Source of the DNA: Paraphysomonas bandaiensis
Lineage: Eukaryota; Chrysophyceae
DNA length: 64,000 nucleotides
Direction: 5' to 3'
Assembly: GCA_965644295.1 (NCBI GenBank)
Contig: CBFFRP010000439.1
Location: 34,507 to 98,506, forward strand
The notes under the pieces were generated by a model. It saw only the letters and a program-made list of their open reading frames with translations, was not told the origin of the DNA and did not search any database. Within the stretch, counting starts at the first letter, position 1. Each line of letters opens with the position of its first letter. A program made the position numbers and the translations under genes. Positions 46,891-58,394 of the stretch are shown piece after piece.

Positions 46891-47378
46891 TACTACAGAG
46901 GCACATTCGTTGAAACCATTATTGAAATTTGGGGGTTTATTGTTACCTACTAATACAATTGCCATTCCCTTATGTCTTATGTAGAAACGTAGATACCATT
47001 GATTAGAAATAATACGTTTTCTTAATGTTAATCAGGGAGCACCTATTTTCTCTTACAACAAACAATCTACAAATAGCGATACAATCTGGATATTAGGTTA
47101 TCAACATCATGAGGATATGCTACAATTTACAATTAACCTAGAGATAAGGATTTAGGAGTATCGTCCCTGGTCCAAACAATTAAACAAGTAAATAAGATAT
47201 ATAAAGATGTGCAATATTATTACCACACAGTGGAGTCCACCGAAAAACTATAAACAAGCAGCTGCGAAGCTCAACGTACTAGCCTGATCTCCAACGAGGC
47301 AGTCTACAACTACGCATTGCTCATATATCACGCACTGCATATTTCCAAAAAGCAGGTAGTACCACACAGGAAACCCAG

Positions 47379-50300
47379 CTATGCACTTTGTCCAGCATCC
47401 ATATCTGCTTTAAGGACATTGAATATAAGCATGCGCCAGAGTTTAAGAACAAATGATTCCGCATCTGTGTCAAGAACTGGTTTCATCTCCTCTGTACACA
47501 AAACAAAATTAGTACGAAGAAGCTTTCCTAGTGTAAGCGTACTCAATAGTTCCTCAGGGTGGCAGCGACGGGATATCTTTGTGAGTATGAAATTAGTTAG
47601 CGTTGGTTCCTCCTCCCCTGTGATCCGTGACAACCAACAGATATTCCAATCAATCACTCACCTAAGTATTCGATAAATTTTTTCGTGACCCACGACCGCA
47701 TGGAACCCTCAACAACCTGTGAGTAATAGTCACTATTAATCACAAAGGCATACAATACTTCTCACATTATATTTTTGGCACGCCTCCCAGTTGACGGGGT
47801 GCGAAAAAAGGGCGTCTTTATTGGTTGGAATCGAATCAACTAGTTCTTTCATCTTCAGTTTCTTGGCAGCATCAGCACCTCCGATTCTGCCTTTACTGAC
47901 ATCAGTCTCCCGCTCCATGCGACTTAGGAAGGAAGCCGCCTGTTGCTCTGATGCAAAATGGACACTCTGCTTTTCCTCTTCGGTGTAGTCTATTGGGATA
48001 ATAGCCCGCTGCTTCTTCGACGCCTCCTCATCATCATCGTCAGCGAAACCTCCAGCCCCAGTCCTCCTAGCTGGCTTGGCGCTCTTAATCACAAGCTTGC
48101 CGCTCGGGCGAGAGAGAGGAACGTCCTGGGATGGCGTCGCGCTACTTTCCTCTCCGCTCTCACCCAACATAGCCAAAACCTTAAAATACATGTTACATAC
48201 TACACGGCTTAACAATAAGAAGCATCGTTTTCAGATAAGAAATGATGTCCATTCGCGTATTAATAAAAAATACCTGCTGCTTCCGACGCCTCTTTGCCTC
48301 TGGATCTTCCTCCTGTTGGGGAGGGTCCCGCTTGGATCTCTCCCTTTCTTTCTCTTTGTGTTTACCCTCAGACACTTTCTTCTTATCGTCGCTCTACGGC
48401 ACAAGCAAGTACACAAAGTATATATCAGTTACAGTTTCGAACACAACAAAGGCATATAAAATTGCATGGCAAAATATTTCCTTATAAATCGCAATGGTTA
48501 CCAATACACACCTGCGTTACCGTTACTGGAGCAGAGCCCTGTTGGTTTTCCATCTCCTTTAGACGGGCCGCAATTCTCTCCGCCCGTCTACGCTCCACCT
48601 CCCTATCAATCATAAGCATATCACAAAAACTTGTATTCCATCGTATACATGAAAAAAAGCATTAAGTAAGACAGTCGGCACCCACTTGTCTCTTTCTGCC
48701 TGACGAGCTCTGAATTTATTGATCTCAGAGAGGACTTGCTTTTCTCTATCATCTAGCTCCTCTCCATCTGCTTTTTGATGACCACTGATTTCACAATATA
48801 CACACTCACAGTACCTGCAGTTTCCCCACTTTGTGTCGCAACCTCGTCATCTTCTTCCCCTGCCATCCGTCGTTCAATCATGCGATACACCCGTTCTCTC
48901 AAAGGTGCGTCCAGCAGAGCATTGGTGTCAACTTCCTCCCCCCCTGCCACTCCAGCCCGTTCAGCCTGCCAAAATTTATCCCATTCACACAAATGAACAG
49001 ATCACAATACAATCACGAAAACTACCGCGGCTATACTGGTCAGAGCGGTCTGCTCCTTTGTCCCAGCCTTCACTTGTAAAATTCCCCCGAAAAGCTCAAG
49101 GCCATCCAGCACATTTTTGCACCTATACATTCATTAGATTTGCCATATTCCGAATAAGGCTCCGTCATACCTGAGAGCACTCGTCCCCTGGCTAAAAGTG
49201 CAAAATCCAAACGCCTAATATCATATCATAATAAACACCACCCCAAACATATATTCACACCTTTGCAGTTCCTGTTGTAATATCATCAGGTCGGTTCCAC
49301 TTCTGCACTGGTCCGCAGGCCTTAGTTTAGAGACATCATTACGCATTTATTACAAGTGTTATTCACGCAAAATTACCTCAAGGAGTTTCAACAAGAAGGA
49401 ATTGTCAAGATCCTCAGGAATTTTCCCAATATAAACAGTCAGAGGCTGTGTTGCAGGTGTAGCAACTAGTCGCTGCTGCCAGTTCGGTGGCTGTACATAA
49501 GGCAGATGTACGCCTCCAGGCCCCATCGGAGGATGCATCATAGGAGGCGCTACAACACAATAATAAAACTATAATAAGATATAATACTATATCATAGCAT
49601 ATAACAACATTCAAAATACCAGACCATTTTCAAATATAACCAGCAAAATCAAACGAAAACAAAAGGTATAGTGAATACCATACCATACCATAGTCTAACA
49701 CACACTGCATAACACACACTGCATACCATAGTCTAACACACACTGCATAACACACACTGCATACCATACCATAGCATAACACACAGTACATACCGTACCA
49801 TACCTGAGCATAACACACAGTGCATAGCATACCATAGCCCAACACACAGTACATACCATACCACAGTCTAACACACACTGCATACCATACCATAGCATAG
49901 CATAACATACCATACAATACCAGAGCCTAACACACATAATATACCATACCATACAAGAGCCTAACAGACACTGCATACCATACCATAGCAGAGCCTAACA
50001 GAAACTGCATACCATAGCAGAGCCTAACAGAAACTGCATACCATACCATACCTTACCATACCACACCATACAAGAGCCTAACAGACACTGCATACCATAC
50101 CATAGCATAACAGACAGTGTATACCATACCAGAGCCTAATACATATAATATACCATACAATACCAGAGCCTAACACACATAATATACCATACCATACCTT
50201 ACCATACCACACCATACCAGAGCCTAACAGACACTGCATACCATACCATACCAGAGCCTAACAGACACTGCATACCATACCATACCATACCATAGCCTCA

Positions 50301-52792
50301 CACACACTGCATACCATACCATAGCATAACAGACAGTGCATACCATACCATACACAGCATAACACACAGTGCATACCATACAATATTAGAGCCTAACACA
50401 CATAATATACCACACCATACCAGAGCCTAACAGACACTGCATACCATACCATACCAGAGCCTCACACACACTGCATACCATACAATACCAGAGCCTAACA
50501 CACATAATATACCATACCATACAAGAGCCTAACAGACACTGCATACCATACCATAGCAGAGCCTAACAGAAACTGCATACCATAGCAGAGCCTAACAGAA
50601 ACTGCATACCATACCATACCTTACCATACCACACCATACAAGAGCCTAACAGACACTGCATACCATACCATAGCATAACAGACAGTGTATACCATACCAG
50701 AGCCTAATACACACTGCATACCATACAATACCAGAGCCTAACACACATAATATACCATACCATACCATACCAGAGCCTAACAGAAACTGCATACCATACC
50801 ATACCATAGCCTCACACACTGCATACCATACCATACTATAGCCTAACACACATAATATACTATACCAACAAGAGCCTCACACACACTGCATACCATACAA
50901 TACCAGAGCCTAACAGACACTGCATACCATACAATACCAGAGCCTAACACACATAATATACCATACCATACCAGAGCCTAACAGACACTGCATACCATAC
51001 CATACCATAGCCTAACAGAAACTGCATATCATACCATAGCATAACAGACAGTGTATACCATACCAGAGCCTCACACACACTGCATACCATACAATACCAG
51101 AGCCTAACACACATAATATACCATACCATACAAGAGCCTAACAGAAACTGCATACCATACCATACCTTACCATACCACACCATACAAGAGCCTAACAGAC
51201 ACTGCATACCATACCAGAGACTAACACACAGTGCATACCACACCATACCAGAGCCTAACAGACACTGCATACCATACCATAGCATAACAGACAGTGTATA
51301 CCATACCAGAGCCTAATACACACTGCATACCATACAATACCAGAGCCTAACACACAGTGCATACCACACCATACCAGAGCCTAACAGACACTGCATACCA
51401 TACCATAGCATAACAGACAGTGTATACCATACCATACCAGAGCCTCACACACACTGCATACCATACCATACCATGCCATACCAGAGACTAACACACACTG
51501 CATACCATACCATACCATGCCATACCAGAGACTAACACACACTGCATACCATACCATACCATACCAGAGACTAACACACACTGCATACCATACCATACCA
51601 TACCATACCAGAGACTAACACACACTGCATACCATACCATACCATACCATGCCATACCAGAGACTAACAGACACTGCATACCATACCATACCAGAGACTA
51701 ACAGACACTGCATACCATACCATACCATACCATACCAGAGACTAACACACACTGCATACCATACCATACCATGCCATACCAGAGACTAACACACACTGCA
51801 TACCATACCATACCATGCCATACCAGAGACTAACAGACACTGCATACCATACCATACCATGCCATACCATACCAGAGACTAACAGACACTGCATACCATA
51901 CCATACCATGCCATACCAGAGACTAACAGACACTGCATACCATACCATACCAGAGACTAACACACACTGCATACCATACCATGCCATACCAGAGACTAAC
52001 AGACACTGCATACCATACCATACCAGAGACTAACAGACACTGCATACCATACCATACCATACCATACCAGAGACTAACACACACTGCATACCATACCATA
52101 CCATGCCATACCAGAGACTAACAGACACTGCATACCATACCATACCATACCAGAGACTAACACACACTGCATACCATACCATACCATGCCATACCAGAGA
52201 CTAACACACACTGCATACCATACCATACCATGCCATACCATACCACACCATACCATACCATACCAGAGACTAACACACACTGCATACCATACCATACCAT
52301 GCCATACCAGAGACTAACACACACTGCATACCATACCATACCATGCCATACCATACCACACCATACCATACCATACCAGAGACTAACACACACTGCATAC
52401 CATACCATACCATGCCATACCAGAGACTAACACACACTGCATACCATACCATACCATACCAGAGACTAACAGACACTGCATACCATACCATACCATGCCA
52501 TACCATACCACACCATACCATACCATACCAGAGACTAACACACACTGCATACCATACCATACCATGCCATACCATACCACACCATACCATACCATACCAG
52601 AGACTAACACACACTGCATACCATACCATACCATGCCATACCATACCACACCATACCATACCATACCAGAGACTAACACACAGGCACTAGAATGTAGGAT
52701 GTATCCGTAGTGTGTATACCTGATAAGACGTTGCTCGCAGGAGGCATCATCGGAACTCCATACGGAACAGGCTGTCCATGGTAAGGATTCAT
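47379..52792 (-). CDS. RBM25: RBM25-type splicing factor (RRM + PWI), 12 exons
   Basis: U1 snRNP-associated regulator of 5' splice-site use (yeast relative Snu71), nuclear. Exons: 52792-52720, 49549-49377, 49320-49261, 49214-49171, 49122-49026, 48965-48815, 48767-48686, 48602-48512, 48393-48274, 48179-47766, 47716-47662, 47617-47379; total 1599 nt, 532 aa. A proline-rich start (MNPYHGQPVPYGVPMMPP) leads to an RRM (PLTVYIGKIPEDLDNSFLL, KAFGFCTFS, LFGGILQVKAG). The charged RE-rich middle (EVERRRAERIAARLKEMEN, KEKERERSKRD) is short for the family. The C-terminal PWI domain runs from VDSIPTNKDALFSHPVNWE to EEEPTLTNFILTKI and FVLKLWRMLIFNVL. Ten introns are 44-118 bp, but the first is 3170 bp and filled by a satellite. 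Confidence 0.93.
49630..52680. repeat. CATAC-based satellite inside RBM25 intron 1
   Basis: About 3 kb of nested repeats. A higher-order unit consists of GAGACTAACACACACTGCATAC (also GAGCCTAACAGACACTGC) plus a variable number of CCATA pentamers. Units near 52000-52680 are more uniform; those at 49700-51300 are more diverged. It lies wholly between the donor at 52719 and acceptor at 49550. The repeated MVWYAVC-type frames are artefacts. Confidence 0.95.
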
Positions 52793-52863
52793 AGCTTCAA
52801 TATATCTCTTTAAATCAAGATGGCTTCGACGTAAATATCGGAGCAACCAGTAGCTGCTAATAA

Positions 52864-53772
52864 TCACATACATACATACATACATACATACATACATACA
52901 TACATACATACATACATACATACATACATACATACATACATACATACATACATACATACATACATACATACATACATACATACATACATACATACATACA
53001 TACATACATACATACATACATACATACATACATACATACATACATACATACATACATACATACATACATACATACATACATACATACATACATACATACA
53101 TACATACATACATACATACATACATACATACATACATACATACATACATACATACATACATACATACATACATACATACATACATACATACATACATACA
53201 TACATACATACATACATACATACATACATACATACATACATACATACATACCTACGTACATACATACATACATACATACATACATACATACATACATACA
53301 TACATACATACATACATACATACATACATACATACATACATACATACATACATACATACATACATACATACATACATACATACATACATACATACATACA
53401 TACATACCTACATACCTACATACCTACATACCTACATACCTACATACCTACATACATACCTACATACCTACATACCTACATACCTACATACCTACATACA
53501 TACATACCTACATACCTACATACCTACATACATACATACATACATACATACATACATACATACATACATACATACATACATACATACATACATACATACA
53601 TACATACATACATACATACATACATACATACATACATACATACATACATACATACATACATACATACATACATACATACATACATACATACATACATACA
53701 TACATACATACACATACATACATACATACATACATACATACATACATACATACATACATACATACATACATA
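52864..53772. repeat. TACA microsatellite of about 0.9 kb
   Basis: (TACA)n with a patch of CTACATAC octamers at 53403-53530. It fills nearly the whole 1.1 kb between the divergent RBM25 and mitochondrial IF-2 genes. Confidence 0.97.
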
Positions 53773-53773
53773 C

Positions 53774-53797
53774 ACTCTGCTGCTGCTGCTGCTGCTG
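53774..53797. repeat. Short CTG triplet repeat
   Basis: Seven CTG units right after the TACA microsatellite, about 105 bp upstream of the IF-2 start codon. Confidence 0.9.
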
Positions 53798-53902
53798 TAT
53801 ACACTTCTATGCTAGCAGTCGTCCAGTGGACAGGCAGTGCATATTATATACACCTGTCCGCCTTCCAACTCATTGCCAGTAACTTCCTCTCTATCTGTCT
53901 GC

Positions 53903-56667
53903 ATGATGCATGTGATGAGGAGGGGAGGGATATGTCGAGGGTCTCTGTGTCATCCATATGTGTGTTATGTGAGGTGTCTCAGCAGAGGGACAGCAGGAGC
54001 AGCAGAGACTAGAACAGTGTCTGTGCCCGCATACAGTCGTGTGTCTGATCTTGCTCGTGCTCTGAGAGTATCCACCAACACGATCATGAGAGACATATCG
54101 GTCAGACACAAGAAGAGGTTTCTGTGTCAGTTTGGAAGCGTTTGGTTTCAGTTTAACTCTATGAACGAGGTGATTGTCCCCTTCGAATGCGCTCAAATCA
54201 TAGCAACAAAACACAAGAAAGAGATCGCTTTAGTTGATTTCGACCGTCTATCACCCGCAGCACACGAGAAGCACGAGAAAGTTCCTGTGATTGCACTGTT
54301 AGGTCACTTTAATCATGGGAAAACCACTCTATTGGACACTTTAGGTGGAACGAATCTTGTAGATGAGGAAGCACACGGCATCACACAGGCGAGAAGCGTA
54401 TCTACACCTCATGTATGAACTCTTAGGTCACTTATGTCTTACAGGTTGTGCGGACACGATGCATTGACTTGAAAGATGGCTTAGGTAGTTCTATTCGTAC
54501 CACTTTCGTCGATACCCCAGGCCAGGAAATATTCTACAGGATGCGCAATTATGGTGTCTAGACGTTAGATTAGTTTGTTATACCATGTTGATATGTAATT
54601 CAGGTGCCGCCGTAGCTGATGTTGCAATTTTAGTAGTGGCTCTAAACGATGGGGTGGGCTGTTTTACATCCAGTGATTATTGTGGGAACTGAAATTGTTT
54701 GAATGCAGGTGTGCAACCAGACTAAAGAAAGCATCGGTGTGCTAGAAAGTATTGGTAGGGGTAATATATTTTCGGCTAAATGACTGATTCACTACCTACA
54801 CGTAGACGTGCCCGCTGTTGTTTGTTTGAATAAAGTTGACCATCCCGATATTTCGAGGAATATGACACGACGGTTGTGCCCACTAGTAGCGTTTGCGTAG
54901 AGTGACATTTGCTTTAGAGTTGCAGAGGTAGAGTCAGAGCTAAAGGAGTACACTGCACTGGAAGATGCCACTTTTGTTCAAGTGTCAGCGCTAAGTGTGT
55001 AGCAACAAATAGCATTCACTGTAGAATGCTCTAACATCAAGCTTTCAGAGGGAACCAATATGGATGTTCTTCAAAAAGAGATATGTGCAACAATTAGAAG
55101 AGTTGTCGCAGATTCGACCTCCGATGTCACCGCTGGCGAAAATGGAGCGCCGCGGTATATAGGGGCTGGTACTGTAGTTAACATATGGACCAATGCTATT
55201 GAAGGCCAAATGATGCATATCGTCGTTACTGGTGGAGAGGTGGGACCCCATTTTCCATTTCTAATGCGTAAATCATATGTTCTCCAGGTGAGGCCTGGTC
55301 AGTGGTTCTCCTCAGGAGGATGGATAGGTTATCTCGTTCGGCTGATTGATTCGTCTGATTTTCATTTGTAGGCACTGTGTCTGCGCTGTTTGTTGATGAA
55401 AAGCCTTTCAAAGGTGTGTACTCTAACCCTGACAAGCTGCCCTCTAACCTGTACTAGGAGACTGTGTAACACGTGGCATTGGTGTTAAGCTACGGATGTC
55501 AACTAAGGCTTGTACCTTATATATTCTGTTTAATTTATTTATTACGTTGGGTACAGAAGAATCAAGAGCCTCGGCCAATTGGGGATACAGTTTATTTTTT
55601 TGCTGAGCGCGTACGTTTACTTCGTATGAGCTTTATATATTTTAGATACTTTGTAGGAGGCTGCATTACGTGTTGCAGATTACCATTTTATGAGAGATTC
55701 ATTTGGTATTGTTCCCATACATTGTTTGTGGCATTGGTAATTGTATTCTTGCAGCTGGCCACGCCTTGTCCCCTCAACTCACAGTTCAGTGGGAGCTAGC
55801 AAAGCTTAAGAAGAATGCGAAATTGCCACTTCGAAATGCTACCCTTCCCCCACTTCCTGTATCTTCTGGGGATACTGGAACACTGAATGGGAATAGGGAG
55901 GTGGATATATCGTCACTTTCTCGTCCTGAACAAGTCTATTGCGATGATATAGATATGATTGGTGATGAGAATGACTCTTCAGATATTGGCTCTGATTTGA
56001 GCGGGGATGTGATAGACGAAGAGGAAGACGGCCCAACTCAATTAGCTGTGGTCAAAGCTAATTCTGGTACTGTTTTTATTTGTTACTCTCACTACGCTAT
56101 ATTACTGTCTTGTAATTCTTAGACTTGTCGATGTGCACTTTTTTGGATGCACTTGAAGAGATGAAAGATAGCCTCGTCAAAAACGCCGTTCGCGGCGCAG
56201 AAAGTACAAAGGCATACACAGCTCCTAATAAGGTTGTTTCAGCTGGCGGTAAAGAGTTTGTTCTACGTCGTATTATCCGAGGAGGTTTAGGGGATGTAGC
56301 GCTTGGGGATGTGCTAGTGGCTCATACTGCTAGAGGTATGGTCTTTGCATACTTCATATATGTTACAATTCATCTTTCTATTTGCAGCACCTATACTTGC
56401 ATACGGCGTCGGCATTCATCCTGACGCTGCTCGTCAAGCTGAGGTGTGTTGAGGATAATATATGTGTCGATTATTGTATTTTCACGACATCTAATGCTAA
56501 TATCTGCAGAATCAGCGCGTAAAGATTGCGTACTTCGATAAAATACAGGTAAGGCTAGATATATTTTGATGTATGTTGTTTATTCGGCACAGGATGTGTG
56601 CGACGTTTTGCTAGGAGGTGACATCGATGAAAATTCGACTAGGCATCCCCCCAAGAAAAGTAGATAA
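53903..56667 (+). CDS. MTIF2: Mitochondrial (organellar) translation initiation factor IF-2
   Basis: GTPase that places initiator tRNA on the organellar ribosome. The start [15 protein letters not shown] is basic and Cys/Arg-rich, fitting a targeting sequence. G1 is [14 protein letters not shown]2 EEAHGITQ, G3 [15 protein letters not shown]4 CLNKVDHPD and G5 VQVSALKGTNMDVL. Domain II follows ([25 protein letters not shown], read in two pieces), then domain III ([16 protein letters not shown]) and a C-terminal end PKKSR. At least a dozen short exons; the first are 53903-54397, 54445-54553, 54604-54653, 54709-54754, 54806-54872, 54918-54994, 55049-55239, 55288-55327, 55372-55413. Joins between 55500 and 56120 are unsettled. 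Two GTPase motifs deviate: Asp to Asn in G1 and His to Gln in G3. Confidence 0.88.
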
Positions 56668-57164
56668 TGAAAATAGATTTAAGTTGTTAGTGCTAGGTTA
56701 GAGCTGAATATGATGATGCTTAATGTAACAGGGATATTTCCAAGCTTCTACATAACATTGCTGCTCAATATTCATAATTCTCAGATATGCACTACTTCCA
56801 AGCAAGGAATGCAATCAAAAAGCCTAATCATTTGGGATGTGTTTTGGGATTGATCAATGTCAAAATCCAGGGCTGCGTAACAATTAATAGTCTTTTGATA
56901 CTAAAATACGTACTGAAATAGCTAAACATTAGCTGCCAACATAGCTTGCTCAACCGTAATTTCATTCCAGAGGCGACCATTCATGTGTAAAAACATAATA
57001 CTTTGCTTAGTTGTTAGTTGTATACTGCAGCTTCTTTCGACTTTGAGGAAAAAGTGTATATTTTTAGGTGAAATATGCATATCTCACTCTCTGCTCGCTT
57101 GATCTAAATGAATATACTGCGAAGCATTAAGACTGACACAAGTCACAAGTGACTGTGTAAAGTT
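56668..57164. other. Intergenic spacer with a truncated family B repeat
   Basis: About 500 bp between IF-2 and copia element 2. It contains the family B piece at 56871-57005; nothing else recognised. Confidence 0.5.
56871..57005. repeat. Repeat family B, truncated copy
   Basis: Starts GGCTGCGTAACAATTAATAG and matches the interior of 34542-34730 (TAGCTGCCAACATAGCTTGC, CCAGAGGCGACCATTCATGT). The inverted right end is missing. Confidence 0.6.
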
Positions 57165-57169
57165 GATAG

Positions 57170-57462
57170 TGTTGAGATCTGAAGATTCTATATACTTGCA
57201 ATTGAGTGCAGTATTATGTGAGATGCAAGGATCGAAAGATATATATGTAATTAGTACATTATATTGTGTAGTATGAAACTGAAGTAGAAGTGGGTGACTA
57301 TACAGGATACGATCACTGAGTGTGTGGTTTGTAGACTATAGTAGTAAATGAATGGTGTTGAACACATCGAACACAATTTAGGTTCTTTATCATGTAATGT
57401 TTATAATTTCATCTTATCAGTTGAGAATAGTAAACCTTAGCAAATAATGTCAACTTCTGTTA
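57170..57462 (+). repeat. 5' LTR of copia element 2
   Basis: 293 bp, nearly identical to 62174-62466 and to 62637-62929. An ATG at 57447 lies inside it, in frame with gag; the last base supplies the A of the next in-frame ATG. Confidence 0.93.
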
Positions 57463-58394
57463 TGGTAGCGGATGGTAGTTGTAGGGATGGGGAAGATGAC
57501 AAGAAGCTACGGTTTGACAAGAACCAAGCAGACTATTCAGCGAGAAAAATCAAGATGCATCTAATGAAGAAAAACCGAAACCATCTTGGCTTGGAGGGCC
57601 CGCCAGCCGGAGGAAGGAATTTAGAGTCATGGAGAGAGCGTAATGATACCTGTGTTAGTACTATTTGGGAGGCTTGCGAGCATGACCCTGATGTGTTGGA
57701 GGTAGCCAATCAATATTTGGAGGGGAAGGCAATTTTACCTGCTGATGATCCTGCTAAGGAGGTGTTATCCAGTGAGCTCCTTCAGACACTGGTTGATAGG
57801 TTCAGAGGCGAGATTGGGACTGTATTGGAGAAGACTACGGCAGAATACCATTCGTTCAAAATAAGGCCGGGGGAAAAGGTGTCTGTTGGGGTAGATCGAC
57901 TGAACGGTATAATCCAGAAGCTCATAAAATTGGGACAACCGCAGACAGAGGCAAGTAAATTAGCAAAGATAAAAGCAGCGCTGCAGATAGAGGAATTACA
58001 TGATTTATGGATGTCGGTAGCGATGATGCCTAAAGCAACAACTACATTTGATTCGGTGAAAGAGGCTTGTGAAGAGTATGACGAGGCTATGACGCAGCTG
58101 AAGAAACTAAAGGGAGACAAATCTGAAGAGATCAATTTTACGGCGTCGAAGGAGCCAGTGGTTTGTTCATTTTGTCGGAAGAAGGGACATGTAGCAGCGA
58201 ATTGTTATGCTAAGGAACGACAAAGAAAAATGGATAAGTTCAAAAGAAAAGGGAAGACAAAGGAAAAGGCTTCGAAGAGTGTGCAGCAGCCAGGATCAAA
58301 GGATTATACTGGTTGTCATATCTGTGGAGATTTTAGTCATAAAGCCCGACAGTGCAAGTCGAAAAAACGGAAGAACATAAAAAAACCCGGATAA
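57447..58394 (+). CDS. Copia element 2 Gag (capsid/nucleocapsid)
   Basis: 315 aa with a capsid-like helical region and two CCHC knuckles near the end (CSFCRKKGHVAANC and CHICGDFSHKARQC). The annotated frame starts inside the LTR (MSTSV); the in-frame ATG at 57462, spanning LTR and primer binding site, gives MVADGSC and matches MAADG of element 1, so that is the likelier start on a full-length transcript. It ends at a TAA just after a run of seven A (58379-58385), where pol is in the +1 frame. Confidence 0.88.
   Translation: MSTSVMVADGSCRDGEDDKKLRFDKNQADYSARKIKMHLMKKNRNHLGLEGPPAGGRNLESWRERNDTCVSTIWEACEHDPDVLEVANQYLEGKAILPADDPAKEVLSSELLQTLVDRFRGEIGTVLEKTTAEYHSFKIRPGEKVSVGVDRLNGIIQKLIKLGQPQTEASKLAKIKAALQIEELHDLWMSVAMMPKATTTFDSVKEACEEYDEAMTQLKKLKGDKSEEINFTASKEPVVCSFCRKKGHVAANCYAKERQRKMDKFKRKGKTKEKASKSVQQPGSKDYTGCHICGDFSHKARQCKSKKRKNIKKPG
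57463..57475 (+). other. Primer binding site of copia element 2
   Basis: TGGTAGCGGATGG, directly after the 5' LTR and one base different from that of element 1. The same bases are inside the gag reading frame. Confidence 0.75.

Larger units (their letters stand above)
45164..47378. other. Intergenic spacer with two family A pieces
   Basis: 2.2 kb, very AT-rich. Family A pieces lie at 46140-46325 (plus) and 46590-46890 (minus) in opposite orientation. No gene seen; the short frames lack any domain. Confidence 0.5.

Noticed and set aside
45164-47300. Short frames (60-84 codons) in the AT-rich spacer
   Set aside because: Random-length frames in repeats; no domain, signal or splice pattern.
49630-52680. 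CRISPR-like array of regularly spaced repeats
   Set aside because: No unique spacers; units grade into each other, and the context is a eukaryotic intron.
49630-52710. Many frames rich in MVWYAVCVSLWYGM on the minus strand and TIPCHTIP on the plus strand
   Set aside because: Translations of the CATAC satellite inside an RBM25 intron; no independent coding signal.
52857-53804. Long frames repeating YVCM
   Set aside because: A tetranucleotide repeat reads open in three frames; not proteins. The same holds for 30658-31050 and its opposite-strand YIHT frames.
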